Shown here piece by piece: positions 31,448-40,326 of a stretch of DNA of 64,000 nt (positions are counted from its first letter, which is position 1; every line of letters begins with the position of its first letter). The position numbers and the translations under genes were made by a program. Origin of the DNA: Streptomyces sp. TN58 (GTDB lineage: Bacteria > Actinomycetota > Actinomycetes > Streptomycetales > Streptomycetaceae); NCBI RefSeq assembly GCF_001941845.1, contig NZ_CP018870.1, positions 3,752,501 to 3,816,500 of the forward strand, read 5' to 3'. Under the pieces are notes generated by a model. The model searched no databases, was not told where the DNA came from, and was given only the letters and a program-made list of their open reading frames with translations.

Positions 31448-33760
31448 TCACCGCGGTGCGGCCGAGCCGTGCAGCAGGTGCTCGGCGAGTTCGGCCCGCA
31501 GCCGGCCGAGTGCCGAGGCGTAGGCCTCGTACGCCTCGGTGCGTCGGCCGAGGTCGCCGAGGAGTTCCACGCACCGGCGCTGCTGTGCGATGGGGGGAAA
31601 GCGCACCGGAAGATGCCCCAGGGCCTCGGACCTCAGCGACGGGGCTGCCGTGGCCGCGGCCCGGTTCGCCATCCACTCCCGTGCGTACCTGAGGCTGAGG
31701 TAGGCGTGGAGGTACAGGGGATCGATGTCGCCCCTCGGAAGTACCCGCAGGCGTGTGACGTTCGCGCTGAGCAGCCATCCCTCCTGTCGGGCGCCGACCA
31801 GAGCGGGTTGCTGCTGCGCACCCGTGCGCACGCAGACGATGTCGTTCACGTGCACCTCGAACTTCTTGAAGCGCTCGGCCGTCTGCCAGGACACCCGACG
31901 GCGAGGCTCGTCCACGATCCTTCCCCCGACGAGATCCTGCGGAAAGACGAGCGGAACGCCGGCGTCGCCCGTGCGCGCCGCTGCGGGAAGGCGGGTGTAC
32001 GAAGGTCCGGGCTGGATTTCGCACAGATACCCGAGAGTCCGCTCTTCCCAGTGGTCAGGACCGGGACCGGGGCCGTAGCCGTACTCCGCTCCTGGAACCC
32101 GCTGCTCCAGCAGACGCACCCTGCCCCCGTGCGCCGCCGCGTCATCCTCCGCGTCGCGCAGGCGTACCGCGACGGGAGCGGCACCGTAGTGTCCGCCGCC
32201 GAGGTAGTCGCCGGGGTGCAGCGAATACTCCTCGGCGGCGATGTCCGTACGCAGCACGGCGGTGGCCGGGAGGTTTCGGTCGGCAGCGCGCAGCGCGTCC
32301 TCCCCCGCGTCCGGGTGGCCCGACCCGTCGAGCCAGGCACGAACCACCTTCGTGATCGCCGCACGATCCGTGGCACGAAGTACGCGCCGACGCCGGCTTT
32401 TCTCCCCCAGCTCCTGCGCATCGACGAACAGGACGTCTTCCCGTCTCGGATGTCCGACCCGCCGTAGCAGCCACAGGGAAACCGGCACGGGCGTCGCGGA
32501 GAACAGGTGTGGCGGCAGCGCGATGACACACTCGACGGCTCCCGTGCGGACGAGCGCACCGCGGATCTCGCGCTCGGCGGCGTTCACCGAGTTGCCCGCC
32601 TTCACCGGCATGACGACGGCTGCCCGACCGCCGGGTACCAGCGCTTGGAGGACGTACTGCACCCAGGCGAAGTTGTCGTTGCCCCGGGGCGGGGCGCCGT
32701 ACGGCCAGTTCCCCGTTCGCCGGCCGGGACCGGGTACGTCGCTCATGTTGAACGGCGGATTCGTCAGCACGACGTCGGCATGGTGTTCCCGCAGCGGCGG
32801 CCACCGGTCGGACCGGTTGCTGCTCACCATCGGCCGTACCCCGAGGTGGAGGAGGTACAGGCTCGCGACCGACTGCAGACGCCCGTCCAGGGTCTCGCCG
32901 TACACGGTGCCGCCCACGTCCCCGACGTGCCGGTACGCGGCGGCCAGCATCTCCCCGCCCCGGGTGTATGGGTCGAAGACGGTGGCCTTCTTGCCCGGAG
33001 CCAGTGTCAGATCCGCCGCCAGTGCGGCCAGGCCCGCCGGGCTGCAGAACTCCGAGCTCTGCAGCCCTTCCCGTACGCTGAACGCCTCCCACACGAGCCG
33101 GAACGCGCCCTCGCCCGCACCGGCTGCCGTGTTCACAGCGGTGACGAGGTCCTCCCAACCACGCGGTTGGAGGTTCAGCAGACTGCCCCGCATGTCGGTA
33201 CGGTCGCCGTACCGGCGCAGGGTGTTGCGGGCCATGTGGCCAAGGGTGCCGAGCAGACCCTTGACGTCCTGCGTTCTTTCGCCTGCCGCCATGACGTGCT
33301 CGATCCGCCGCCACTGTTCCGGCTCCGCGTGGCGCACGTACATCACGAAGAGGCAGAGGTTCACGAAGTCCGCCATCGGGGCCGGCCCCCGCACTCGATC
33401 TGCGAGACGGTCCATGAGCTGATCGACGGCTTTCCCGTCCTCGGCCTCGATCCGTGGGGAGAGGTTCCTCGCCGACTTCGTTGCCGTGCCCCGTCTTCCG
33501 TCGGCGCGTCCGAAGCGGTCGGCGTAGGTCGTGCCCGCCCGCTCCCCCTTCAGCAGGTGTCGAGGCCGAAGGCGGCGCATCCCCAGCCATCGGGCGACCT
33601 CGGCCTCCCGGAAGAGCTCCGTGTCGCCGGAGCGCACCGGGGCGGGGAAGTCCTCGTACCTCCGCGCCCAGTTCGACACGGCCGGACGGCTCACTTGTAG
33701 GCGCTGTGCGATCTGCGCACGGGTAAGCAGACCTGTCTGTGCGTCATGTACGGGCTCCAC
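31448..33760 (-). CDS. Type I-like N6-adenine DNA methylase with fused specificity region
   Basis: 770 residues from GTG 33760 (AAGGAG site); the frame is open to 33841. The N-terminus is a helix-turn-helix (LLTRAQIAQRLQVSRPAVSNW). The HsdM-type core has FDPYTRGGEML as the AdoMet motif and NPPF at about 334-337. The C-terminal about 200 residues resemble an HsdS half-subunit (target recognition region then coiled coil, QQRRCVELLGDLGRRTEAYEAY). No HsdR lies nearby, so it is an orphan modification enzyme or works with the Mrr-like nuclease divergent from it. Confidence 0.87.
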   Translation of the reverse strand: MEPVHDAQTGLLTRAQIAQRLQVSRPAVSNWARRYEDFPAPVRSGDTELFREAEVARWLGMRRLRPRHLLKGERAGTTYADRFGRADGRRGTATKSARNLSPRIEAEDGKAVDQLMDRLADRVRGPAPMADFVNLCLFVMYVRHAEPEQWRRIEHVMAAGERTQDVKGLLGTLGHMARNTLRRYGDRTDMRGSLLNLQPRGWEDLVTAVNTAAGAGEGAFRLVWEAFSVREGLQSSEFCSPAGLAALAADLTLAPGKKATVFDPYTRGGEMLAAAYRHVGDVGGTVYGETLDGRLQSVASLYLLHLGVRPMVSSNRSDRWPPLREHHADVVLTNPPFNMSDVPGPGRRTGNWPYGAPPRGNDNFAWVQYVLQALVPGGRAAVVMPVKAGNSVNAAEREIRGALVRTGAVECVIALPPHLFSATPVPVSLWLLRRVGHPRREDVLFVDAQELGEKSRRRRVLRATDRAAITKVVRAWLDGSGHPDAGEDALRAADRNLPATAVLRTDIAAEEYSLHPGDYLGGGHYGAAPVAVRLRDAEDDAAAHGGRVRLLEQRVPGAEYGYGPGPGPDHWEERTLGYLCEIQPGPSYTRLPAAARTGDAGVPLVFPQDLVGGRIVDEPRRRVSWQTAERFKKFEVHVNDIVCVRTGAQQQPALVGARQEGWLLSANVTRLRVLPRGDIDPLYLHAYLSLRYAREWMANRAAATAAPSLRSEALGHLPVRFPPIAQQRRCVELLGDLGRRTEAYEAYASALGRLRAELAEHLLHGSAAPR

Positions 33761-34133
33761 AGGGCTCCTTGACGTCGGGTCGGTTTCTTGTGCCGACGTG
33801 AGGACCGTATGGCGAAGGCCGCATGTGCGCCAAGTGCGCATTCACAGTGCTCATAGAGGCGCTTCGGGGCGAGCGGCAGTAGCCAGAGGCGCCTCAGGCT
33901 GGCATGCGAGGCGGGCAAATAGGGGAAATCCCTGATCAATCCCGGTGCATCCAACCGCCCGCTCGGACAGCCCTCTGTTTATCCGGGTTAACAGGATCGC
34001 AGGGGTGCACCAGTGCGCGCGATCACCCGACGTACACCAGTCGTGACGAATCGGTGACCTGTCGTCAGTGGCGGGTGCTTATATGGGGCGTTGCGCGGGG
34101 AGGCGCGACGCGACTGGTGAGGGGGAGGCAGCT
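33761..34133. other. Divergent promoter region between methylase and Mrr-like operon
   Basis: About 370 bp without a supported gene, expected to hold both promoters. The methylase frame could extend to 33841. Confidence 0.5.
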
Positions 34134-34448
34134 GTGCCCTGGATCAAGGACTACGTGCGCTCGGACGGCACCCCGGTAAAGGGATACTTCCGGCTCCCGG
34201 CCGGTGCACGCCGCGAGACCACGCTGCTGGGTCTGTTCGTGGCAGGAGCATTCGTCCTCGGCAACGGCGGCACCACGGCAGGGGCAGGCCCCGGGACCGG
34301 GACGGGGACCGGCGAGGAGTTACCCCGACCGCGATCGACGGTGGTCTACCCGATCAAGTGGCCGGCTTGGGAGAAGCAGGCACAGCCGCATCCGACGCCC
34401 GCTGTCTCCTACCCCATCGTCTTCCCCAGCCCGGGCAGCGGACGGTGA
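34134..34448 (+). CDS. Small protein coupled to the Mrr-like nuclease
   Basis: 104 residues from GTG 34134 (GGGGGAGG site). Starts VPWIKDYVRSDGTPVKGYFR, then one hydrophobic segment (TTLLGLFVAGAFVLGNGGTT) and a Gly/Thr/Pro-rich tail. The N-terminal piece is seen in short actinobacterial proteins near nuclease genes. Its stop overlaps the GTG of the nuclease gene by 4 bp. Confidence 0.65.
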   Translation: MPWIKDYVRSDGTPVKGYFRLPAGARRETTLLGLFVAGAFVLGNGGTTAGAGPGTGTGTGEELPRPRSTVVYPIKWPAWEKQAQPHPTPAVSYPIVFPSPGSGR

Positions 34449-35140
34449 CCCGGCGGCCGCCCGTGAGGCGACGCAGGCGCAGCGGCACCCCGCGCCGCCG
34501 CAGGAACTCCGACTCCGAAGCGCTGGTCTTCCTCGGACTCGTCGGCCTGGTGGCCGTCAGCCTCGTCGCGGCGATCGTGAACTGGCTGGCCGCCCACCCC
34601 TGGGTCGTCGTCCTCCTGCTCCTGGCCGCAGTCGGCACAGGCGGCTTCTGGATACGGCGACGTCAGGAGGCAGCCCGCTGGGAACGGGTGCGCGCCCAGG
34701 GCCTGCGCTACGCCGTCGAGCACCTCGACAGCCTCCACCACAACGACTTCGAGTTCGCCGTACGGGACCTCATGCACCGCGACGGTTGCACCGACGCCCA
34801 GAAGGTAGGCGGACGCGGCGACAACGGCGCCGACGTGAAGGCCACCGATCCCTACGGCCGGCGCTGGGTGATCCAGTGCAAGCACCGCAGGGCCGGTTGG
34901 TCCGGATCCGCGGTAGGCACCCCCGACCTCCAGGTACTCAACGGCACCGGCCGCCAGATCCACGGCGGCGACGTCCTGGTCATGCTCACCAACGGCCGCT
35001 TCTCCGGCCCCGCCCTCGACTTCGCGAGGTCCCAGCACCTCCACCTCGTCGACCGCCACCTCCTCGCCCAATGGGCCAGCGGCTCGCGCCCCCTCTGGGA
35101 ACTTCTTCGCGCCGTCCCGCCACCGCGAAAGCCCATGTGA
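34445..35140 (+). CDS. Membrane-anchored Mrr-like restriction endonuclease
   Basis: 231 residues from GTG. Basic N-terminus, two hydrophobic segments (ALVFLGLVGLVAVSLVAAIV and WVVVLLLLAAVGTGGFW, about residues 25-70). Then an Mrr-cat domain: FEFAVRDLMHRDGC, catalytic Asp in GDNGADVKA and QCKHR as the Q-x-K pair. Mrr nucleases cut modified or foreign DNA. A membrane anchor would place it near entering DNA (inference). Divergent from the DNA methylase. Confidence 0.83.
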   Translation: MTRRPPVRRRRRSGTPRRRRNSDSEALVFLGLVGLVAVSLVAAIVNWLAAHPWVVVLLLLAAVGTGGFWIRRRQEAARWERVRAQGLRYAVEHLDSLHHNDFEFAVRDLMHRDGCTDAQKVGGRGDNGADVKATDPYGRRWVIQCKHRRAGWSGSAVGTPDLQVLNGTGRQIHGGDVLVMLTNGRFSGPALDFARSQHLHLVDRHLLAQWASGSRPLWELLRAVPPPRKPM

Positions 35141-35217
35141 CCGCGCGTACGGAGATGTCCCGCGCCGTCGCCGAGTTGGCCGGGCTCTACGGCGCCGCCT
35201 GAAGCACGGCGGGACGG

Positions 35218-35394
<177 letters not shown>

Positions 35395-35410
35395 CCGCCT
35401 CGCCGCCGGG

Positions 35411-36064
35411 TCAGGCTGTGGCGTAGTCGGCGAGTGAGGGTTCCAGCAGGCCGAAGGCGGTGTCCGCCTCCGCGGCGACGGTGGCGGAGATCCGGGCGTT
35501 GTCCTGGCCGGCGAGGGTGAGTTCCTGGATGCGCTGGAACAGGGTGCGGTGCACGGCGCCGAGCAGGGCGGCGGCGGCGCGGGGGGTGATGTCGCCGCGC
35601 GGGGTGCCGGTGGCGTCGGCCAGGGCGTCTGCCAGTGCCGTCTCCCGCAGGTCGTGCAGATCGCGCAGGCGGGCGGAGAGGGTGGGGCTGTCGTCGATCA
35701 TGCGGGCGAAGTCGGGGCCTGAGAACCCGGCGACCGGGTCGGCGTCCGCGGCCGCGTCGGCGAAGGCGCGGCGCAGGGCCGCGAGGGCCGATTCGCCGGA
35801 CCCGCGGCCGGTCACCGTGGCGGCGAGCGAGCCGGTGAAGGCGTCCTGGTGGTCCAGGGCCAGGTCCTCCTTGTGTGGGAAGTAGTTGGTGACCGTCTTC
35901 TTCGCGACCCGCGCGGCGGCGGCGATCTCGGCGATGGTGGTCCGCTCGAACCCCTGGGTGAGGAACAGGCCGGTGGCGACGTCGGAGATGAGCTGCCGGG
36001 TCTCCTGCTTCTTCGATTCCCGCAGGCCAGGAGCGGGCACGGGCGCGGTGGCGTGAGTAGTCAT
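35411..36064 (-). CDS. TetR-family regulator
   Basis: 217 residues. Helix-turn-helix at about 22-65 (LISDVATGLFLTQGFERTTIAEIAAAARVAKKTVTNYFPHKEDL). C-terminal domain helical. Divergent from the VOC-protein transcript, with direct repeats at 36073 and 36124 as likely operators. Confidence 0.9.
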   Translation of the reverse strand: MTTHATAPVPAPGLRESKKQETRQLISDVATGLFLTQGFERTTIAEIAAAARVAKKTVTNYFPHKEDLALDHQDAFTGSLAATVTGRGSGESALAALRRAFADAAADADPVAGFSGPDFARMIDDSPTLSARLRDLHDLRETALADALADATGTPRGDITPRAAAALLGAVHRTLFQRIQELTLAGQDNARISATVAAEADTAFGLLEPSLADYATA

Positions 36065-36072
36065 GGAGCAAT

Positions 36073-36138
36073 CTTACATCCGTAGCATTTTTATGTTGAC
36101 ACCTTCGCCATGCTCGAACTAACTTTACGTCCGTCGCA
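36073..36138. promoter_or_regulatory. TetR operator candidates
   Basis: CTTACATCCGTAGCA (36073-36087) and TTTACGTCCGTCGCA (36124-36138) are direct repeats in the divergent region, with TTGACA at about 36095 between them. Confidence 0.55.
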
Positions 36139-36170
36139 AGTTTTCTCCGGACCGAAGAACGGATGCCTCC

Positions 36171-36359
36171 ATGCCCGGTCGTCACCCCTTCGCCCTTCCG
36201 CTCACGCCCCTCAAGGCCGACACGGCCCTCACCTCGCCGGCCAACCGGGCCCCGGTTCCGCCCGCCAGCCACCGCCGCGCGGGCCACCCGGTCCCGCAGC
36301 CCGCACGGCGGGTCCCCCCGCAGAGCAACCGCAATCTGCCACGCCGCTCCGGCTACTGA
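36171..36359 (+). CDS. Small Pro/Arg-rich open frame, doubtful
   Basis: 62 residues from ATG, downstream of the TetR-controlled promoter and before the VOC gene. Composition PxxHRRAGHPVPQPARR suggests a leader-like or unstructured peptide. No family; it may be non-coding. Confidence 0.3.
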   Translation: MPGRHPFALPLTPLKADTALTSPANRAPVPPASHRRAGHPVPQPARRVPPQSNRNLPRRSGY

Positions 36360-36473
36360 CGCGCCCCCGCGGCCGGACCACCCGCCGCGGCACCGGACCA
36401 CCGGACCACCGGACCGCCCCAGCACCGCGGCCCCCGTACCTCCGTCGCCCGAAGACCCACGAGGAGAAGCACC

Positions 36474-36872
36474 TTGCAGATCACCGCGTCCACCGTCTCG
36501 CTCACCGTCGACGACGTCGCCGCCTCCCAGCGGTTCTTCACCGCCCACCTCGGCTACACCGAGCAGGCCGCGGCCGAGGGCTTCGCCTCCCTGTCGCGCG
36601 ACGACGCGGCCATCGACGTCGTCCTGCTCGCGCGGGGCACCGAGGTGCTGCCGGCCGACCAGCGCGACCGGCGCGCCTCCGGGCTGATCCTCGCCTTCAC
36701 CGCCACCGGCATCGAGGGCGAGGAGGCGCGCCTGCGCGCCGAGGGCGTCGAGATCACCATGCCGCTGCGCGAGGAGCCTTGGGGCGAGCGCCTCTTCCAG
36801 GTCACCGACCCCAACGGCGTGATCGTCCAGTTCGTCGAATGGGTCACCCCGCCCGCCTCCGAGAACGCCTGA
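36474..36872 (+). CDS. VOC-family (glyoxalase/bleomycin-resistance-like) protein
   Basis: 132 residues from TTG 36474, eight bases after AGGAG. The two-module betaalphabetabetabeta fold is evident (STVSLTVDDVAASQRFFTAHLG and FQVTDPNGVIVQFVEW). Such proteins bind or modify small molecules or drugs. It is probably under the divergent TetR protein. Confidence 0.85.
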   Translation: MQITASTVSLTVDDVAASQRFFTAHLGYTEQAAAEGFASLSRDDAAIDVVLLARGTEVLPADQRDRRASGLILAFTATGIEGEEARLRAEGVEITMPLREEPWGERLFQVTDPNGVIVQFVEWVTPPASENA

Positions 36873-36987
36873 CACCGAATGAATACCTGTGTTCGCGGCC
36901 TGAGGATTTGACCGCTGCGGCGGCGAGGCTTTTTGTCGGCACCACGCAGGGGAAAATACTGGGCGCCCACATTGCGTGAATGCGTGC

Positions 36988-37160
36988 TACTGTCGAAGTC
37001 AGTTGCAGTTTTGGTACCCGTAAAACTTCAAGCGCCTCCGGTCGGTACACGCCGCACGGAAGCGCTTTATTTCCGGTCATTTTCCGGGCAGGGCATCATC
37101 GCGGCGACACGGCGTCCGTACGGTACGGACGCCGGCGTACTGCCCCAAAGGAGACATGAC
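36988..37160 (+). promoter_or_regulatory. Promoter and 160-nt leader of the first csp gene
   Basis: TGCTACTGT gives an extended -10 at 36988-36993. The leader begins at about 37001 with AGTTGCAGTTTTGGTACCC and is 160 nt long. It ends in a hairpin GGCGTCCGTAC (37111-37121) with 37123-37133, then ACTGCCCCAAAGGAGA before the ATG. The second csp gene has the same plan at 55068-55239. Confidence 0.75.
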
Positions 37161-37364
37161 ATGGCTACTGGCACTGTGAAGTGGTTCAACGCGGAAAAGG
37201 GCTTCGGCTTCATCGAGCAGGACGGTGGCGGCGCCGATGTGTTCGCCCACTTCTCGAACATCGCCGCCCAGGGCTTCCGCGAGCTGCAGGAAGGCCAGAA
37301 GGTCAGCTTCGACATCGCGCAGGGTCAGAAGGGCCCGACGGCCGAGAACATCGTCACCGCCTGA
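37161..37364 (+). CDS. Cold-shock protein
   Basis: 67 residues, the full length of CspA-type proteins. The RNA-binding motifs [12 protein letters not shown] (RNP1) and DVFAHFSNI (RNP2) are present. It binds single-stranded RNA and DNA and prevents secondary structure. Nearly identical to the protein at 55240. It has a conserved 160-nt leader and its own terminator, and a DEAD-box RNA helicase gene follows. Confidence 0.96.
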   Translation: MATGTVKWFNAEKGFGFIEQDGGGADVFAHFSNIAAQGFRELQEGQKVSFDIAQGQKGPTAENIVTA

Positions 37365-37382
37365 CGCTGACGCACGACTCGT

Positions 37383-37420
37383 AGCTGGGGCCCGCATCCC
37401 TCGGGGTGCGGGCCCCAGCT
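37383..37420 (+). terminator. Terminator of the first csp gene
   Basis: Arms AGCTGGGGCCCGCA (37383-37396) and TGCGGGCCCCAGCT (37407-37420). Confidence 0.9.
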
Positions 37421-37580
37421 GCGCGCATTTCACACCTTCTCATCTGCGCCTGAGCGGCCGATGACTTTTCCTTCCGCCCACTCGCGCACAGGCGGTTCTC
37501 CGTCCGAGCACATCCGCTCGCTTTCGCATTTCATTCGGCCCGTGCCTGCGATTCCCCGTGACGTCCATCCGCTGCGGGAA

Positions 37581-37607
37581 TTCCTTGATACGCGTCGTAT
37601 CAAGGAA
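37581..37607 (+). promoter_or_regulatory. Hairpin hiding the DEAD-box gene ribosome site
   Basis: 12-bp perfect stem TTCCTTGATACG (37581-37592) with CGTATCAAGGAA (37596-37607) and a CGT loop. The right arm contains most of the Shine-Dalgarno AAGGAAGG (37602-37609), seven bases before the ATG at 37616. It could be an RNA thermometer or a DNA operator. Confidence 0.7.
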
Positions 37608-37615
37608 GGTTCTGC

Positions 37616-39133
37616 ATGAACCCCGCACGCACGAACGATCGCTCCCCCCGTGCCCGCCGCAGCGGCGGCAGCCGCGGGTACGGCGCCCCCGCCGCCTCGG
37701 GTCGCTCCGCACGCTCCGGACGCGCCGGGTCGTCCGCCCCTGACCGCTCGGGCGGCTACGGCTCGCGTTCCGCAGGGCCGCGCGGAGAGTTCGCCCTGCC
37801 GAAGACGATCACCCCGGCACTGCCCCCCGCCGAGGCGTTCGCCGACCTCGACATGCCCGGCGAGCTCCTGGCCGCGCTCACCGCGCAGGGCGTGTCCGTG
37901 CCGTTCCCGATCCAGGGAGCGACCCTGCCCAACTCCCTCGCGGGCCGTGACGTCCTCGGCCGCGGCCGGACCGGCTCCGGCAAGACCCTCGCCTTCGGCC
38001 TGGCCCTGCTGGCCAGGACGGCCGGTCGGCGTGCCGAGCCGCGGGGCCCGCTGGCCCTGGTCCTGGTCCCCACCCGGGAACTCGCCCAGCAGGTCACCGA
38101 CGCCCTTACCCCCTACGCCCGCGCCGTGCGGCTGCGTCTGGCCACCGTCGTAGGCGGGATGCCGATCGGCAGGCAGGCGGCCGCGCTGCGCGGCGGTGCG
38201 GAAGTCGTCGTGGCCACGCCCGGCCGCCTCAAGGACCTCATCGACCGCGGTGACTGCCGACTGGACCAGGTCGCCACCACCGTCCTCGACGAGGCCGACC
38301 AGATGGCCGACATGGGCTTCATGCCGCAGGTCACCGCGCTCCTGAGCCAGGTCCGCCCCGAGGGTCAGCGGATGTTGTTCTCCGCGACCCTGGACCGCAA
38401 CGTCGACCTCCTGGTCCGCCGCTACCTCACCGACCCCGTCGTCCACTCCGTCGACCCGTCCAAGGGCGCGGTCACCACGATGGAGCACCACGTCCTGCAT
38501 GTGCACGGCGCCGACAAGCAGCGGCTGACGACGGAGATCGCGGCGCGCGACGGCCGAGTGATCATGTTCCTGGACACCAAGCACGCCGTGGACCGCCTCA
38601 CCGAGGAACTCCTCAACAGCGGTGTCCGGGCCGCCGCCCTCCACGGCGGCAAGTCGCAGCCGCAGCGCACCCGCACCCTCGCCCGCTTCAAGACCGGGCA
38701 CGTCACCGCGCTCGTCGCCACGAACGTCGCCGCGCGCGGCATCCACGTCGACAACCTCGACCTCGTCGTCAACGTGGACCCGCCGACCGACCACAAGGAC
38801 TACCTCCACCGCGGCGGCCGTACGGCGCGAGCCGGCGAGTCCGGCAGTGTCGTCACCCTGGTCACCGGCAACCAGCGCCGTGGGATGACCCGGCTCATGC
38901 AGGACGCCGGCATCGTGCCGCAGACCACTCAGGTCCGCTCGGGCGAGGAAGCACTGCGCAGGATCACCGGTGCCCAGGCCCCGTCGGGCGTCCCCGTGAC
39001 GATCACCGCCCCGCCGGCGGAGCAGCGCAGGGGAGGCACGGCATCCCGCGGTCGACGCGGTTCCGGCTCCGGTTCCGCTTCCGCTGCCCGGCGTGCGGGC
39101 GGGCGACGGTCCACGGTCGGGAGGGCGGCCTGA
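37616..39133 (+). CDS. DEAD-box RNA helicase
   Basis: 505 residues from ATG 37616. Residues 1-60 are Arg/Gly/Ser-rich. RTGSGKT at 118-124, PTRELAQQ at about 152-159, DEAD at 225-228, SAT and the C-terminal ARGIHV and HRGGRTARAG motifs are all present; the tail is Arg/Gly/Ser-rich. It unwinds RNA, in cold-shock or ribosome assembly. Located 250 bp after a csp gene with a ribosome site embedded in a hairpin, which suggests temperature or structure-dependent translation. Confidence 0.94.
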   Translation: MNPARTNDRSPRARRSGGSRGYGAPAASGRSARSGRAGSSAPDRSGGYGSRSAGPRGEFALPKTITPALPPAEAFADLDMPGELLAALTAQGVSVPFPIQGATLPNSLAGRDVLGRGRTGSGKTLAFGLALLARTAGRRAEPRGPLALVLVPTRELAQQVTDALTPYARAVRLRLATVVGGMPIGRQAAALRGGAEVVVATPGRLKDLIDRGDCRLDQVATTVLDEADQMADMGFMPQVTALLSQVRPEGQRMLFSATLDRNVDLLVRRYLTDPVVHSVDPSKGAVTTMEHHVLHVHGADKQRLTTEIAARDGRVIMFLDTKHAVDRLTEELLNSGVRAAALHGGKSQPQRTRTLARFKTGHVTALVATNVAARGIHVDNLDLVVNVDPPTDHKDYLHRGGRTARAGESGSVVTLVTGNQRRGMTRLMQDAGIVPQTTQVRSGEEALRRITGAQAPSGVPVTITAPPAEQRRGGTASRGRRGSGSGSASAARRAGGRRSTVGRAA

Positions 39134-39179
39134 GCGCCGCATGATCCGGAAGCTGACCCATCTCCTCAGGAGGCACGTT

Positions 39180-39563
39180 GTGACGTTGGTCCAGATGCAG
39201 CCCCGCTCGGCCCAGGCCGCCCCCGCGCTCAGGCCGGTGGAGGACGGGGACGCCATGGAGCCGGCAGAACTCCAGGTCTGCGACGACATGACCGTCGAGG
39301 TGGCGCTGGCCGTCATGGCGGGCGCCCGCAGCGCCCATCTCCTCGTCTGCGACGGCGACGGCGAGGGCCACGACGGCGAGGGCCTTGCCGCCTGCCGCGT
39401 CACCCTGGCCCGGCTCACCGCCGTCCGCCAGAGCCCGGCCTACACGGACCGGCTCCGGCTGCGCGACCTCTCCGGCGAGGGCGAGCCGCCCACCCCGGTC
39501 ACCGCTCTCGCGGCCGGAAGGGCCATCCGCCTGCGTCGGCTCGGCGTTCCGGCGACTGTCTGA
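39180..39563 (+). CDS. CBS-like small protein downstream of the helicase
   Basis: 127 residues from GTG 39180, six bases after AGGAGG. VCDDMTVEVALAVMAGARSAHLLVCDGDGEG resembles one CBS motif (nucleotide-sensing), with a second half less clear. Follows the helicase by 46 bp and ends in a strong terminator, so the two are probably one transcript. Confidence 0.65.
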   Translation: MTLVQMQPRSAQAAPALRPVEDGDAMEPAELQVCDDMTVEVALAVMAGARSAHLLVCDGDGEGHDGEGLAACRVTLARLTAVRQSPAYTDRLRLRDLSGEGEPPTPVTALAAGRAIRLRRLGVPATV

Positions 39564-39603
39564 CCCCCGACCCGCGAGCGAACGTGAGCTGACCGCGGTC
39601 AGC

Positions 39604-39643
39604 CGAGAGGGCCCGACCGGCACACGCCGGTCGGGCCCTCTCG
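39604..39643 (+). terminator. Terminator of the helicase transcript
   Basis: 18-bp perfect stem (39604-39621 with 39626-39643), ACAC loop. Confidence 0.9.
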
Positions 39644-39741
39644 CGTACCCGTGGGAGGGCGGGCGAGGGGGCTCCCGGAGAGGCGTTCGCCGAGGCCGAT
39701 TACCTTTCCATCCGACACTCGAAAATCTATGTCGGCCGGAG

Positions 39742-39770
39742 TAGACATTGGGCGGTGGCCTGGGTATGGT
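39742..39770 (+). promoter_or_regulatory. Vegetative-type promoter of the MerR leader
   Basis: TAGACA (39742-39747), 17-bp spacer, TATGGT (39765-39770). Predicted start at about 39777, about 550 nt upstream of the MerR gene. Confidence 0.6.
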
Positions 39771-39824
39771 TTCTCACGTACCCCAGAGAGACAGCAGGGC
39801 CTGGCAGAGACGAACTGCCGGCAA

Positions 39825-40048
39825 GCAGTACCAGCAGTGAAGAGAAATCGCAGTACGCAGGACGGTACGGCGGTGGAGTTCCGGAGCCGGGTTTTCGCAG
39901 CAGGATGGCGACGGGACTGACGGCCGGACCGGGTGGCCCGCAGTGATCAGGGGCCACCGAGAGCGGGACCGCGGGCATGACGGATGCGGACCCGCGACGG
40001 CAGTACGCAGTACACGGCAGTACCAGCAGTGAAGTCAGTGAGCAGTAC
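39825..40048 (+). repeat. GCAGTAC repeat cluster
   Basis: GCAGTACCAGCAGTGAAG occurs at 39825-39842 and 40017-40034. Additional GCAGTAC copies lie at 39849, 40000, 40007 and 40042. Six copies of a 7-mer in 224 bp is far above chance. MerR/BldC-type proteins can bind direct-repeat arrays, so these may be DNA sites rather than RNA features. Confidence 0.8.
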
Positions 40049-40268
40049 CCCATGGTAGGGAAATCACGAGGATAGAACGGAGGAACGCGGCGCCATCAGG
40101 ATCGCCCGGTCGGAAGCTTCGCGACCGGGTACCGCAGGACATCGATAGCGAGGTGGTCTCCGGTCAGGCAACCGCGATCCCCGCGCATCCGACAGCCACT
40201 GGGTCGGGTCCGCGGACACAGAAAGCCGGCGCAGTATCAGGGCCGGCAGGTGGTGTAGTAGTTCCTTC

Positions 40269-40300
40269 GGGGCCCTGGTGCCGTACGGCGCCAGGGCCCC
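40269..40300 (+). terminator. Attenuator-like hairpin before the MerR gene
   Basis: 15-bp stem with one G-T pair (40269-40283 with 40286-40300), 26 bp before the ATG at 40327. Strong enough to terminate leader transcription. Confidence 0.7.
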
Positions 40301-40326
40301 TCGACGCGTTTCACAGAGAGGTGCAA

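Larger units (their letters stand above)
39777..40300 (+). ncRNA. Long untranslated leader or small RNA upstream of MerR gene
   Basis: No supported open frame in about 520 nt between the predicted promoter and the strong hairpin at 40269-40300. Purine-rich stretches and repeated GCAGTAC mark it as distinct from neighbours. It may be a leader with attenuation at the hairpin, or a free RNA. Confidence 0.5.

Noticed and set aside
36870..37080. Possible reading frames across the first csp leader
   Set aside because: They overlap a promoter and leader that are conserved with the second csp gene; no protein pattern.
40136..40260. Cobalamin riboswitch, suggested by GCCACTGG at about 40195
   Set aside because: The matching B12-box and flanking conserved segments are absent, and the downstream gene is a MerR-type regulator without a cobalamin link.
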